Source of the DNA: Alitiscatomonas aceti
Lineage (GTDB): Bacteria; Bacillota; Clostridia; Lachnospirales; Lachnospiraceae
Reading direction: 5' to 3'
Assembly (NCBI RefSeq): GCF_025567195.1
Contig: NZ_JAOQJF010000008.1
Coordinates: 72,378-136,377, forward strand
DNA length: 64,000 nucleotides
The notes beneath the pieces were generated by a model. It was not told the DNA's origin and ran no database searches. It saw only the letters and a program-made list of their open reading frames with translations. Both the position numbers and the translations under genes were made by a program. Positions 19,675 to 28,741 of the stretch are shown one piece after another; positions within the stretch are counted from its first letter, which is position 1, and every line of letters begins with the position of its first letter.

Positions 19675-20862
19675 TTACAGATATTTCTTCAGCACATCCA
19701 CCTTGTCTAACTTCTCCCACGGCAGATCCACATCGGTCCTTCCGAAATGGCCGTAAGCCGCAGTCTGCTTGTAGATGGGGCGGCGGAGATCTAACATCTT
19801 AATGATCCCGGCCGGGCGGAGGTCAAAGTGTTCGCGGATGATCTCCACGAGCCTGTCATCGGAAAGCTTTCCAGTTCCAAAGGTATCCACCTCGATGGAA
19901 GTGGGATGGGCCACGCCAATGGCGTAGGAAAGCTGGACCTCACACTTATCGGCAAGTCCGGCAGCAACCATGTTCTTGGCCACATAACGGGCCGCATAAG
20001 CTGCGGAACGGTCCACCTTGGTGCAGTCCTTACCGGAGAATGCGCCGCCGCCGTGACGGGCATATCCGCCGTAGGTGTCAACAATGATCTTTCTTCCAGT
20101 CAGTCCGCTGTCGCCGTGGGGTCCTCCGATCACGAAACGGCCTGTGGGATTGATATAAAACTTCGTGTTTTCGTCCACCATTCCTGCCGGAAGCACCGGA
20201 TCGAACACATACTTCCGGATGTCCTCATGGATCTGCTCCTGGGTCACAGCATCATCGTGCTGGGTGGATAAAACAACGGCGTCCAGACGGTACGGCTTTC
20301 CGTTTTCGTCGTACTCCACCGTCACCTGGCTCTTTCCGTCGGGTCTTAAATATTTAAGTGTGCCGTCCTTTCTCACCTTGGTAAGCTGCCTTGTCAGCTT
20401 ATGGGCCAGGGAGATCGGATAGGGCATATATTCCTCTGTCTCGTTGCTGGCAAAGCCGAACATCATACCCTGGTCTCCGGCGCCGATGGCATCCAGCTCA
20501 TCCTCGGTCATGGTCTTCTCTCTGGCTTCCAGGGCTTTGTTTACGCCCATGGCAATATCCGTGGACTGCTCGTCGATGGCGACCACAACGCCGCAGGTAT
20601 CGCAGTCGAAGCCGTATTTGGCCCGGTCATAGCCGATCTCGCGGACCGTCTCGCGGACGATCTTCTGGATGTCCACATATGCGTTGGTGGTGATCTCACC
20701 CATGACCATCACAAGGCCTGTGGTGGCGCAGGTCTCACATGCCACACGGCTCATGGGGTCCTTCTCCATCAGTGCGTCCAGGATCGCATCAGAGATCGCG
20801 TCGCACATTTTATCCGAATGTCCCTCTGTTACGGACTCAGATGTAAAAAGTCTCTTTTCCAT
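19675..20862 (-). CDS. metK: S-adenosylmethionine synthase
   Basis: MetK makes S-adenosylmethionine from methionine and ATP. The 395-residue protein has the N-terminal TSESVTEGHSDKMCDAISDAILD (the usual GHPDK is GHSDK here), the ATP-binding GAGDQGMMFGFA near residues 116-127 and the GGGAFSGKDCTKVDRSAAY block near 255-273, all typical. GGAG lies before ATG 20862. An S-box riboswitch and terminator sit in its leader, so expression falls when SAM is abundant. Confidence 0.97.
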   Translation of the reverse strand: MEKRLFTSESVTEGHSDKMCDAISDAILDALMEKDPMSRVACETCATTGLVMVMGEITTNAYVDIQKIVRETVREIGYDRAKYGFDCDTCGVVVAIDEQSTDIAMGVNKALEAREKTMTEDELDAIGAGDQGMMFGFASNETEEYMPYPISLAHKLTRQLTKVRKDGTLKYLRPDGKSQVTVEYDENGKPYRLDAVVLSTQHDDAVTQEQIHEDIRKYVFDPVLPAGMVDENTKFYINPTGRFVIGGPHGDSGLTGRKIIVDTYGGYARHGGGAFSGKDCTKVDRSAAYAARYVAKNMVAAGLADKCEVQLSYAIGVAHPTSIEVDTFGTGKLSDDRLVEIIREHFDLRPAGIIKMLDLRRPIYKQTAAYGHFGRTDVDLPWEKLDKVDVLKKYL

Positions 20863-20940
20863 TTTTTCTCCTCTCTGGTTTCAGGGGCGCGCAGGGCACG
20901 CCGGCACTGTCTGCCAGCTCCTCTTTCCGTATCCCGCGCA

Positions 20941-21112
20941 TAAAAAAAGTCCGCTCACATTCATAAGCGGACTTGACAAAGCTACTCCATCAAATCCTCT
21001 TATTGCTCGATTTCTCGCTCAGGCTGGCACCTTCCTGCCCTCTCGCACCGCGATTAACAGGGGTTGCCGTGACTTCACAGGTCCTATGTACCTCCATCAC
21101 TCTGAATAAGGG
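20941..21112 (-). ncRNA. SAM-I (S-box) riboswitch with terminator in the metK leader
   Basis: Read leftward, the P1 arms CTTATT (about 21105-21110) and AATAAG (about 20999-21004) enclose the core segments CAGAGTGATGGAGG, CTGTGAAGTCACGGCAACC and GGTGCGA, which match the S-box consensus. Downstream, AAGTCCGCT and AGCGGACTT (20947-20974) form a terminator hairpin followed by seven Ts. SAM binding should stabilise P1 and permit termination before metK. Confidence 0.92.
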
Positions 21113-21187
21113 ATAAAACTGAATATTCTACGAACTTTTTTATTTTGTTTTCCGGCAGCCAGGAGCCGCCGTTGAGTTACAGCCAAT

Positions 21188-21216
21188 ATACTAGCCGATT
21201 CCTTTCCAAATGTCAA
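21188..21216 (-). promoter_or_regulatory. metK promoter
   Basis: TTGACA (21211-21216) and TAGTAT (21188-21193) are 17 bases apart, about 75 bases upstream of the riboswitch aptamer. Confidence 0.7.
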
Positions 21217-21246
21217 TAGGAAATTTGAAATTTACGCGGAACCTGT

Positions 21247-22539
21247 CTAGCCCACCCGGAGCTTAAACTTCTGGGCTTCCTTCTCAGAATCCACCCGCTC
21301 GATGCATGCGCCCAGGGAGCGGAGCTTCTCTTCAAAGTTTTCGTAGCCCCGTTCAATGTAGCCGATCTCGTCCACCACCGTATAGCCCTCGGCGGCCAGT
21401 CCGGCCAGTACCAGGGCCGCTCCGGCTCTGAGATCGGGAGCCACCACCTGTGCGCCGGTGAACATGCTGACGCCGTCCACAATGGCCACAGAGCCTTCAA
21501 CCTTGATGTTTGCTCCCATGCGGGACAGCTCATCCACGTATTTGAAGCGGTTTTCAAAAATACTCTCTGTCACCACACTGGTTCCGTCAGCCAGAGCCAG
21601 GGCCACAGTCATCTGGGGCTGCATATCTGTTGGGAAACCGGGATACGGCAGGGTCTTAAAATTCATATGGCGCTGCTTCGGTTTTCCCACCACACGGATC
21701 TCTTCGTCAAACTCCACCACCTCGCAGCCCATCTCCATGAGCTTTGCGGAAATAGCCTCCAGGTGCTTGGGGATCACGTTCTTCACCGTGATGTCTCCGC
21801 GGGTCACTGCGGCCGCGCACATAAAGGTCCCGGCCTCGATCTGGTCGGGGATGATGGAGTATGTGGTTCCATGGAGATGCCGCACGCCGCGGATCCGGAT
21901 CACATCCGTACCGGCTCCCTTGATGTTGGCGCCCATGCTGTTTAAAAAGTTGGCCACGTCCACCACATGGGGCTCCTTGGCCACATTCTCTAAGATCGTT
22001 TCTCCCTCAGCCATGGTGGCGGCCATCATGATGTTGATGGTAGCGCCCACGGAAACCACATCCAGGTAGATATGGCTGGCCACCAGGTCGATGGCATGGG
22101 CGATCACTGCCCCGCGCATGATGGATACGTCAGAGCCCAGGGCACGGAAGCCCTTTAAATGCTGGTCAATGGGTCTGCTTCCGATGGTGCAACCGCCGGG
22201 AAGCGGAACCTCCGCGCTCTTATACTTTCCAAGAAGTGCACCAATGAAGTAATAGGATGCGCGGATCTTGCGCATATGCTCATCTTCCACGGTCACTGCG
22301 TGGATATCCCTGGCATTGATCCGTACTGTGTGCCTGTCGGGCCGCTCCACCTTAGCGCCCAGGTGCCGGATCGCATCCAGCAGTGCGTTGATATCGCTTA
22401 CATCCGGCAGGTTCTCGATCACCACATCCTCATCGGTCATGATGGACGCCGCCAGGATCCCCAGAGCCGCATTTTTTGCTCCGCTGATGGTCACGTCTCC
22501 CACCAGGGGGTTGCCGCCCTTCATAATATATTGTTCCAT
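21247..22539 (-). CDS. murA: UDP-N-acetylglucosamine 1-carboxyvinyltransferase
   Basis: MurA transfers enolpyruvate from PEP to UDP-GlcNAc, the first committed step of peptidoglycan synthesis and the fosfomycin target. The 430-residue length is normal. Lys22-Asn23 (ISGAKNAALG), the catalytic Cys near residue 117 in PGGCTIGSRPIDQHLKGF and DMQPQMTVALALADG are present. The reactive residue is Cys, so fosfomycin sensitivity of the enzyme is expected. The gene has its own promoter (22645-22672) and a leader with a strong hairpin. Confidence 0.97.
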   Translation of the reverse strand: MEQYIMKGGNPLVGDVTISGAKNAALGILAASIMTDEDVVIENLPDVSDINALLDAIRHLGAKVERPDRHTVRINARDIHAVTVEDEHMRKIRASYYFIGALLGKYKSAEVPLPGGCTIGSRPIDQHLKGFRALGSDVSIMRGAVIAHAIDLVASHIYLDVVSVGATINIMMAATMAEGETILENVAKEPHVVDVANFLNSMGANIKGAGTDVIRIRGVRHLHGTTYSIIPDQIEAGTFMCAAAVTRGDITVKNVIPKHLEAISAKLMEMGCEVVEFDEEIRVVGKPKQRHMNFKTLPYPGFPTDMQPQMTVALALADGTSVVTESIFENRFKYVDELSRMGANIKVEGSVAIVDGVSMFTGAQVVAPDLRAGAALVLAGLAAEGYTVVDEIGYIERGYENFEEKLRSLGACIERVDSEKEAQKFKLRVG

Positions 22540-22562
22540 TCTGCACCTCTATATCCGCTGTA

Positions 22563-22589
22563 CCGCCTTCCGGAAGCGCCGGAAAGCGG
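22563..22589 (-). other. Hairpin in the murA 5' leader
   Basis: CCGCCTTCCGG and CCGGAAAGCGG (one mismatch) form an 11-bp stem around AAGCG, between the murA promoter and its start codon. No T-run follows, so it is not a classical terminator; it may stabilise or regulate the message. Confidence 0.55.
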
Positions 22590-22644
22590 TCTGATTTCTA
22601 TAATTCCCGCAAACACTCTCATTTGCTTATACTTCGACTAGTAA

Positions 22645-22672
22645 ATTATAGCATAGATTCGGGATTTGTAAA
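22645..22672 (-). promoter_or_regulatory. murA promoter
   Basis: TTTACA (22667-22672) and TATAAT (22645-22650) are 16 bases apart on the minus strand, about 105 bases before the murA start. Confidence 0.72.
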
Positions 22673-22694
22673 GTAGGGATTTTCCTTTGCCGGA

Positions 22695-25190
22695 TCAGAG
22701 CGGAAGGCAGCAGATATAGTCGCTGCCAAGGCTTTCAAACCGGGCTCTGGCCTCCTCCATGGGAATGGTCATACTCTGGGCTGCGGACGGATCCCAGATC
22801 CGGACATGGGTCTGGTCATAGCCGGTCAGGTACAGAAAGCTTCCTTCCCCGGTATACAAGAGCACTGGCTGGTTCCGGCAGACGAAAAACAGCGCTGCAT
22901 TTAAGGAGCTCCCCGAGGCGTCCAGAAGAAGGGCGTCGCCCTCCCTCCGGCTGGTTCCCGTAAACTCCGTTCTGTAACGGTCCAGCTTCCGGGTGGCGGT
23001 ATTCAGATCCCGGATGAAATAGGAGCCCGGACGGCTGGCCCTCTCCCACACCAGATCGTGCTTTCCAAAGGTCACGAAGCCCATGGGATCATACGCTGCG
23101 TCAGCCGCATCGGCAAAGCTGGAATAGATCCCAATGAGCCGTCCACGGCCATAAGCGTAAAACTTTTCCTCCACGCCAGAGGCCTGAGCCTCCATATGGA
23201 TCTCATTATTCTCCTCCCGCACCGTTTTTTTCGGGGAAATGGTCCGGATCTTCTGGGAAGCGGAAATATCCTGGCCCAGCTGCACAAAATAAACCCGTCC
23301 CTTCACATCCGACGCATACCAGCCGATATCGTCCATCTTTCCAGGAAGGACCTTTGCGTTGCACACCAGGGTCTCCTCCTCGGCCTCTCCGAAAAAGCCG
23401 CCGTCCCGGTCGGACACCAGCTCCAGGTGGATCCGGCTTTCGTCCACGGCCACGTCCCGGATGTACTTTCCGCTCTTTTCGTAGTGCATGGCGCTGGCCA
23501 TGTTCTGGTCGATGATATCCAGGGATTTCAGATATAAGCCCATGGTGCGCCCGTTGGATATGATATGATCCCCATATTCTCCGATCCCGTACACGCAGTC
23601 GCTTCCCACAAAGCCCAGGATCCTGTACGCATCGCTCTTTCCGTCTCCGATCTGGGTCTTGTCTCCTGTATCCAGGTCCATGATATGGAGCATCCTGGAA
23701 TCATAGATCCCCGTATCCTCCTGCCAGGCCAGCCGGGACCCATCGGAGCTGACCGCAAACCGTTCCTCATCCAGCCCTGAAGCCACCACCACATACTCGT
23801 GGCTGTTCAGATCGATCCCATAAACGCTTCCGCCCATATACATGTAAAAAATACCGTTCTGTCCCTTATGGGCCAGGCGGGCCAGATCCAGCCGGAGCTC
23901 GCTGTACGGCTCGGCGGCCGGAAGGAAGAACTGTTCCGTCAGCGTATTGGATTCTGCCTCATAACGGTAATAGGAAACGCCTGTGTATCCCTCTCTGCCG
24001 CCCCGGTTCATATAGCCGTAGACCAGGAAATCCACAGCCCCCCCGTCGGACACCTCCAGGATCTCCACCCCGTGGCGGTCCTGGAGGGCCCGGAGGTCGT
24101 CCGTGTTCCAGCCTCCGAAGGCAAAAATGCAGATGCTGTCTCCCTCCTCCCGGTCATAGGCCCACAGCTCCCGGTTGGTCACAAAGGCCGTATACCGGCC
24201 GCTTTCGCTTTTCTTTGCGTACAGCCCGGCTCCATCGGAGATCCCCAGAAGAATGCGCTTTCCTGAGAAAAGCTCCCGGCTGCCGGAAAAGAGCTGGTTC
24301 ATGGTCCTTTCATAATCCATCATATAGATTCGCTGGCTGCTCCACTTTAAAGTGAAGTTCTCCGTCACCCCATAGACCTCTGTCTCCCCGCCGTCCGCTC
24401 CTCCGGCTCCGCCGTCTGCCTCCCTGGTCACATAGTATTCCAGCTCGATATTAGCCAGATCACCGGAAAGCTCCTTAAGGGACGCAAAGACCGTTTCTCC
24501 CCGGGACACGCCCAGGCTTCCCCAGGTCATCTGGGTAAAGCTGTTTTTCAGGGTGACCGTTCCGAAGCTGGAATTATCCGCGCTGGGCGTCGACTCCATA
24601 TAGGTGGTCAGCTCCTGGGCCGAATCATAGTGGAAGGTCTTCTGGGAAAAGTCCTCCGCCAGGGCCAGCATCTGGGCTGCATGATCATTGTCCGTCTCCA
24701 GGATCCGGGCGTAGTACCAGGCGCTGGTCCCATCCGAAAGGACCGCCTGGATCCCCAGCTGATACTGGGTCTCCGGCTCCAGAAGGTTCTGGACTGGCAG
24801 AACTGCGTTTATCTGACCGTTTTCCTCGGTCCAGTCCGTGACCATGGTGCGCTCCACCAGATGGGTCATGTCCATGGTCCGGATCTCATACTGCAGTGTC
24901 TTTATTTCATCTCCATACTGGATCCGGATGGGAAGCCTGCGGTCCTCCGGCAGCACCAGGAGGCTGTCACGTTCTGCTGTGACAGCCAGCTCCTCCCGGT
25001 GGCCGAATAACGGCGCCAGCTCCCGTCCCAGAGCCGTGGGATATACCACCGGAAGCTCTGCCTCGCCCATGGCTGTATACACGACGCCTGTTTTATTCTC
25101 TTCCTTCCGGCCCAGGGGCCAGACAAAATAAATGATGGCTGCCGCCACAAAGATCAGCGCCAGCACTGCAATTTTTTTTCCTGTTTTCAT
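22695..25190 (-). CDS. Large membrane-anchored extracytoplasmic protein with propeller-like repeats and C39-like C-terminal domain
   Basis: I do not recognise a named family for the whole protein (831 residues). Residues 7-25 (AVLALIFVAAAIIYFVWPL) form an uncleaved N-terminal anchor, so the bulk lies outside the cytoplasm. Residues about 40-170 resemble an Ig/fibronectin-like substrate or ligand domain. Residues about 290-700 contain repeated short strands with SSDGSRLAW, GRYTAFVTN and similar blade-like patterns, suggesting a beta-propeller. The last 75 residues (SLNAALFFVCRNQPVLLYTGEGSFLYLTGYDQTHVRIWDP) resemble a C39/papain-like peptidase domain that seems to lack a clear catalytic Cys-His pair. 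It follows two smaller genes in the same direction and precedes murA, hinting at a cell-wall role. Confidence 0.75.
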   Translation of the reverse strand: MKTGKKIAVLALIFVAAAIIYFVWPLGRKEENKTGVVYTAMGEAELPVVYPTALGRELAPLFGHREELAVTAERDSLLVLPEDRRLPIRIQYGDEIKTLQYEIRTMDMTHLVERTMVTDWTEENGQINAVLPVQNLLEPETQYQLGIQAVLSDGTSAWYYARILETDNDHAAQMLALAEDFSQKTFHYDSAQELTTYMESTPSADNSSFGTVTLKNSFTQMTWGSLGVSRGETVFASLKELSGDLANIELEYYVTREADGGAGGADGGETEVYGVTENFTLKWSSQRIYMMDYERTMNQLFSGSRELFSGKRILLGISDGAGLYAKKSESGRYTAFVTNRELWAYDREEGDSICIFAFGGWNTDDLRALQDRHGVEILEVSDGGAVDFLVYGYMNRGGREGYTGVSYYRYEAESNTLTEQFFLPAAEPYSELRLDLARLAHKGQNGIFYMYMGGSVYGIDLNSHEYVVVASGLDEERFAVSSDGSRLAWQEDTGIYDSRMLHIMDLDTGDKTQIGDGKSDAYRILGFVGSDCVYGIGEYGDHIISNGRTMGLYLKSLDIIDQNMASAMHYEKSGKYIRDVAVDESRIHLELVSDRDGGFFGEAEEETLVCNAKVLPGKMDDIGWYASDVKGRVYFVQLGQDISASQKIRTISPKKTVREENNEIHMEAQASGVEEKFYAYGRGRLIGIYSSFADAADAAYDPMGFVTFGKHDLVWERASRPGSYFIRDLNTATRKLDRYRTEFTGTSRREGDALLLDASGSSLNAALFFVCRNQPVLLYTGEGSFLYLTGYDQTHVRIWDPSAAQSMTIPMEEARARFESLGSDYICCLPL

Positions 25191-25247
25191 TCAGTTCTCT
25201 TCCTGTCTGCCTTTTCTTCCGGACGGCGTATCCTGTACGCCGGTCCT

Positions 25248-25634
25248 TTAACTGATCGCCCGCCGCCGTAAGATCTCCTGGAGGGTCAGAAGCCAGACCA
25301 GATCCTGGTCTGGGTCCTCCCCCTGTTCCCGCATCTTTTCGAGGATCCGGTTCCGGATCCCCAGCAGCAGTACCCGGTCCGGGTATTCATCATAAATGGG
25401 GCTTCCCGGGTGATCGTACCGGTCACAGCACGCCTCCACAAAGCTCTGGCAGCGTCTGACGGACCGGGGATACAGCCCCTTAAAATATTCCGGATCCCGG
25501 AAACGGCGTTTTTCCAGAGCCGCGCTCCGGCGTCCCGCCTGTTCCTCTCTCCGGTACAGCATGTATGGCATCAGATCCCCACTCCGCTCCATGGCATGGA
25601 GGGCCTGGGGATAGCCGCGATAGATCCTTTCCAT
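25248..25634 (-). CDS. Conserved hypothetical protein, Arg/Tyr-rich
   Basis: This 128-residue protein is not recognised. It is basic and rich in Arg and Tyr (ERIYRGYPQALHAMER, RRFRDPEYFKGLYPRSVRRCQSFVEACCDRYDHPGSPIYDEYPDR) and ends in a helix, LVWLLTLQEILRRR. No signal peptide or membrane span is seen. I chose ATG 25634, preceded by GGAGC, rather than 25709, whose extension has little coding character. It lies between a nucleotidyltransferase and the large extracytoplasmic protein in the same direction (gaps of 78 and 57 bases), so it is probably in one operon with them. Confidence 0.65.
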   Translation of the reverse strand: MERIYRGYPQALHAMERSGDLMPYMLYRREEQAGRRSAALEKRRFRDPEYFKGLYPRSVRRCQSFVEACCDRYDHPGSPIYDEYPDRVLLLGIRNRILEKMREQGEDPDQDLVWLLTLQEILRRRAIS

Positions 25635-25712
25635 AAAAGTTCCCGCTCCTTTTCCTGTAAATCCCTTTGGGATCATAATATGCAGGAAGGAGCGGGAAGC
25701 GCACTTCAATAT

Positions 25713-26633
25713 TTAAAACAGCTTCTCCGGGTAAACGCCTTCATCCACCAGCCTGCGGATCGAGGCCACCACCGCCGGTTTATCTTCTTTATATGTGACT
25801 CCGAACCATTTATCCCGTGTTTCCAGTACGCGGACTCTGGCCTTTCCGGTACGGATGCACTGGTCGATCATGGCCGGGAGCAGATACTCGGCCTTTACGT
25901 CACCCTCCTTCACATTTCCCAGGAACTCCGGAAAGCCCTTTTCCAGCTCCTTTAAAAAACCCATGGGCAGACCGAACATATTCATGGAAACGTGCTGTCC
26001 GGCTTCCACAGTCACCGGATTTCCGTCGTTGTCAGACGCATGCATTCCATCTGCGTCCTGGTAAATATCGTAGGTCTCCGTCACCTTGGCAAGGCACCCG
26101 TTTTCATCCACTGTGGCCACGCCCCTGGTAACACCTCCGTTCTCACTTAAAGTATTGGACAAAATAAAGCCCGCCATACACATATCGTAGCAGTCTCCGT
26201 CCTCGTCCATCTCGTTTACCATATAGTCATGGATCTTTTTAAATCCTTCTTTTCCATAATAGTCGTCGGCATTGATCACCAGGAAGGGCTCGTGGATCAC
26301 GTTTCTGGCTGCCAGAACGGCCTGTCCCGTTCCCCAGGGCTTTTTCCGGCCCTCCGGCACTGTAAATCCCTCCGGCAGGTCATCCATCTCCTGGAATGCA
26401 TATTCCACCGGAGCCACCTTTTCGATCCGGTTTCCGATGATCTCCTTAAAATCCTTTTCCAGATCCTTTCTGATGATGAAAATGATCTTATTAAAACCGG
26501 CCTCCAGGGCGTCGTGGATGGAATAATCCATGATGATCTCGCCGTTGGGCCCCACCGGCTCCAGCTGTTTGATCCCGCCGCCGAACCGGCTTCCGATCCC
26601 GGCCGCCATGATAACAAGGGACGTCTGCTTCAT
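25713..26633 (-). CDS. Sugar-phosphate nucleotidyltransferase family protein
   Basis: The 306-residue product begins SLVIMAAGIGSRFGGGIKQLEPVG, the nucleotide-binding signature (GxGxRfgG...K) of NTP transferases such as glucose-1-phosphate uridylyl- or thymidylyltransferases. It continues with FLVINADDYYG (metal-binding Asp) near residues 114-124. The exact sugar and nucleotide cannot be read from sequence. ATG 26633 has GAGGAGG eight bases upstream and a good promoter at 26665-26693; the in-frame extension to 26762 runs through that promoter and is rejected. It leads the operon that includes the hypothetical and secreted proteins. Confidence 0.88.
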   Translation of the reverse strand: MKQTSLVIMAAGIGSRFGGGIKQLEPVGPNGEIIMDYSIHDALEAGFNKIIFIIRKDLEKDFKEIIGNRIEKVAPVEYAFQEMDDLPEGFTVPEGRKKPWGTGQAVLAARNVIHEPFLVINADDYYGKEGFKKIHDYMVNEMDEDGDCYDMCMAGFILSNTLSENGGVTRGVATVDENGCLAKVTETYDIYQDADGMHASDNDGNPVTVEAGQHVSMNMFGLPMGFLKELEKGFPEFLGNVKEGDVKAEYLLPAMIDQCIRTGKARVRVLETRDKWFGVTYKEDKPAVVASIRRLVDEGVYPEKLF

Positions 26634-26664
26634 TTTCGTATCCTCCTCGCAAAATCTTGATTTT

Positions 26665-26693
26665 ATCATACCACAACCCACAGGGCTTTTCAA
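26665..26693 (-). promoter_or_regulatory. Promoter of the nucleotidyltransferase operon
   Basis: TTGAAA (26688-26693) and TATGAT (26665-26670) are separated by 17 bases. Confidence 0.7.
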
Positions 26694-26731
26694 TTCGTGA
26701 CTTCTTAAGAAATTGTGAATAGTTTTCATGT

Positions 26732-26785
26732 AAAAATGGGCTGCTGCAAAAGAGAGGTTCAAAACCTTCTCTTTTACAGCAGCCC
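26732..26785 (-). terminator. Long-stem terminator after the double-cubane reductase gene
   Basis: GGGCTGCTG plus AAAGAGA on one side pairs with TCTCTTTT plus CAGCAGCCC on the other, giving a stem of about 20 bp followed leftward by TTTTTA. It closes the yedF-activase-reductase operon. Confidence 0.88.
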
Positions 26786-26800
26786 CAGGGCATCCTGATC

Positions 26801-27955
26801 TTACAGCATTTCCAGGAAGGCCGCAACACGGGTCTCGATCTGGCCGCTGTCTGTGGTGGAATAATCGGTCTCCAGCTTCAGATACGGAACGCCCAGCTCG
26901 TCCTCAACCACCCGGCGGGTCTTGTGAGATTCCACGTTAAAGGTATGGCAGGCCTGGAGGATCACCTCGATCACGCCGTCTACCTTATATTTCTCGATCA
27001 TTTTCTTTGTATTTTCCAGACGGTCGTCGTTGGGCGTCATAACGGAGCAGTGGATGGAAAGATACCGGTCAGAAATGGCACGTAAAATATCGTCTGCGTT
27101 CTCGTCGATCATCATGCTCCTGGTACGTTCGCCGGAGCAGTCGTCCAGGCAGACAATGACTCCGCCGTTGTCCTCGATCACCATCCCCACCTTCTGGATC
27201 ACACCGCCGGTGGGACAGCCTGTGATCAGGATCCTCTTTGCGAAGGCGGGCACAGGACGCTCCCCTCTTTCATAAGCGGCTTTAGCCTCGTTCACCAGCT
27301 CTTTGATATTGGAGATCTGCTGCTGCAGGTCGAAGGTAAAGGTACCCTTCTGAAGCGCCAGCATCATCTCTGTGCCGCGCATGGGCGGAGGGCAGAGGGC
27401 CTGGAGCTCATACATTTCGCAGAGGGCCTTTCTCTGCTCGTTGCGTACCCGCACGGCCCGTCTCAGATCCTCGTCTGTAATGGTGATGCCAAACTTTTCT
27501 TCCAGTTTTTTCTTTAAAAGACATACTTCCTCATACCAGATATCCCTGGCATACGGGCGGTCCTGTCCCTGGGGAAGCTGCATCACATACGTTTCTTTGA
27601 TCTCGTTCAGAAGCTCATACATCTTTTTCTTTCCGTCACAGGTGGTCTCACCGATGATGATATCAGAAAAATATGTATACGGACATTTTTCCGTCACAGC
27701 AAAGCCGTAGGTTCCCTTGATCAGCGGACACAGGTTTTTGGGGAGCACCTTTTCTGCATCCGGGATCGTCTCGTTGCTGGTCCCGCAAAGGCCGATGGCC
27801 GCAATATTTCCAGCGTCCAGCAGCTCCTGGGGCGTATAGGAGCAGAGACAGCCCGCTAATTTTCCGCCGTTTTCCTTAAATTCCTTGGCTGCCAGGAAGC
27901 CGTTTTTTCTGGCATCTACAAATTCATCAAATAATTTGGGCAGATCACGATTCAT
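26801..27955 (-). CDS. Double-cubane-type reductase, 2-hydroxyacyl-CoA dehydratase (HgdB/BadD) superfamily
   Basis: The 384-residue protein belongs to the HgdB/FldC/BadD superfamily, whose members take up electrons at very low potential from an ATP-driven activator. Cys residues in LAGCLCSYTPQELLDA, LIKGTYGFAVTEKCPYTYFSD, GETTCDGKKKMYELL, ITGCPTGG and LQACHTFNVESHKTRRVV could ligand Fe-S clusters. Only one dehydratase-like subunit is present, as in the double-cubane cluster proteins studied in Carboxydothermus, and not the paired subunits of true dehydratases. It starts 17 bases after the activase stop. The substrate is unknown. Association with yedF and selD suggests a link to selenium or small-molecule reduction, which is inference. 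Confidence 0.85.
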   Translation of the reverse strand: MNRDLPKLFDEFVDARKNGFLAAKEFKENGGKLAGCLCSYTPQELLDAGNIAAIGLCGTSNETIPDAEKVLPKNLCPLIKGTYGFAVTEKCPYTYFSDIIIGETTCDGKKKMYELLNEIKETYVMQLPQGQDRPYARDIWYEEVCLLKKKLEEKFGITITDEDLRRAVRVRNEQRKALCEMYELQALCPPPMRGTEMMLALQKGTFTFDLQQQISNIKELVNEAKAAYERGERPVPAFAKRILITGCPTGGVIQKVGMVIEDNGGVIVCLDDCSGERTRSMMIDENADDILRAISDRYLSIHCSVMTPNDDRLENTKKMIEKYKVDGVIEVILQACHTFNVESHKTRRVVEDELGVPYLKLETDYSTTDSGQIETRVAAFLEML

Positions 27956-27972
27956 TCTGATGTTTCCTTTCT

Positions 27973-28722
27973 CTATACGGCAGCCGTAAGCGCTGCTCCG
28001 ATGGCCCCGGCGTATCTGGCCAGGGGTACGCTTTCCACCGGCGCATGGAGCGCAAGGGAAAGGCGTTCTAAAATATAGGGATCCTCACAGAGCCCGCCGG
28101 TGAGGAAATACTGATCCCCCTCCACCTGGGAGATCAGCTGCACCACCTTGGTGACCACCGATTCGATGACGCCGTAAGCGATATCTTCCCTGGGAGTTCC
28201 CTTTCCGATGAGGCTGATGACCTCCGATTCTGCAAACACGGTACACATGGAGCTGATGGTAATGGGATTTCCCCGGGATGCCAGGTCTGAAAGCTCCTCC
28301 ATGGTCAGTCCCAGACGGTTGGTCATGACCTCCAGGAACTTCCCGGTACCCGCAGAGCACTTATCGTTCATGATGAACTTCATGACACGGCCGTTTTTCA
28401 AGGCGATCCCCTTGGTATCCTGGCCTCCGATGTCGATGACCGTCCCATTCCTTCCGAACAGATGCCAGGCTCCCTTTCCGTGGCAGGTGATCTCTGTTAC
28501 AGATTTATCGGCATAGGGGACCGATATCCGTCCGTAGCCCGTAGCCACATAGGCGGCGTTATCCTTGTGGATCCCGTCCTTCTCCAGCATCTGGTAGATA
28601 TCCTCCGCCGTTTTCCTGCTGCTGAAGCCTGTATTTAAAAGGTAGGTCTTCACGACCTCCCCATCCTTTATGACTGCTGTTTTGGCCGCACTGGACCCGA
28701 TATCGATTCCCACCTGATACAT
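27973..28722 (-). CDS. ATP-dependent reductase activase (HgdC/BadF-type)
   Basis: This activator hydrolyses ATP to push an electron from a bridging [4Fe-4S] cluster into its partner reductase. The 249-residue protein has the ASKHA fold: phosphate-1 loop VGIDIGSSAAKTAVI, phosphate-2 VIDIGGQDTKGI near residue 95, adenosine loop FLTGGL near 209 and the cluster Cys residues in MNDKCSAGTGKFLEVM and SSMCTVFAESEV, each matching HgdC. It lies between yedF (19-base gap) and the reductase (17-base gap). A homodimer with one cluster is expected. Confidence 0.93.
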   Translation of the reverse strand: MYQVGIDIGSSAAKTAVIKDGEVVKTYLLNTGFSSRKTAEDIYQMLEKDGIHKDNAAYVATGYGRISVPYADKSVTEITCHGKGAWHLFGRNGTVIDIGGQDTKGIALKNGRVMKFIMNDKCSAGTGKFLEVMTNRLGLTMEELSDLASRGNPITISSMCTVFAESEVISLIGKGTPREDIAYGVIESVVTKVVQLISQVEGDQYFLTGGLCEDPYILERLSLALHAPVESVPLARYAGAIGAALTAAV

Positions 28723-28741
28723 GATACTCTCCTGTTATTCC

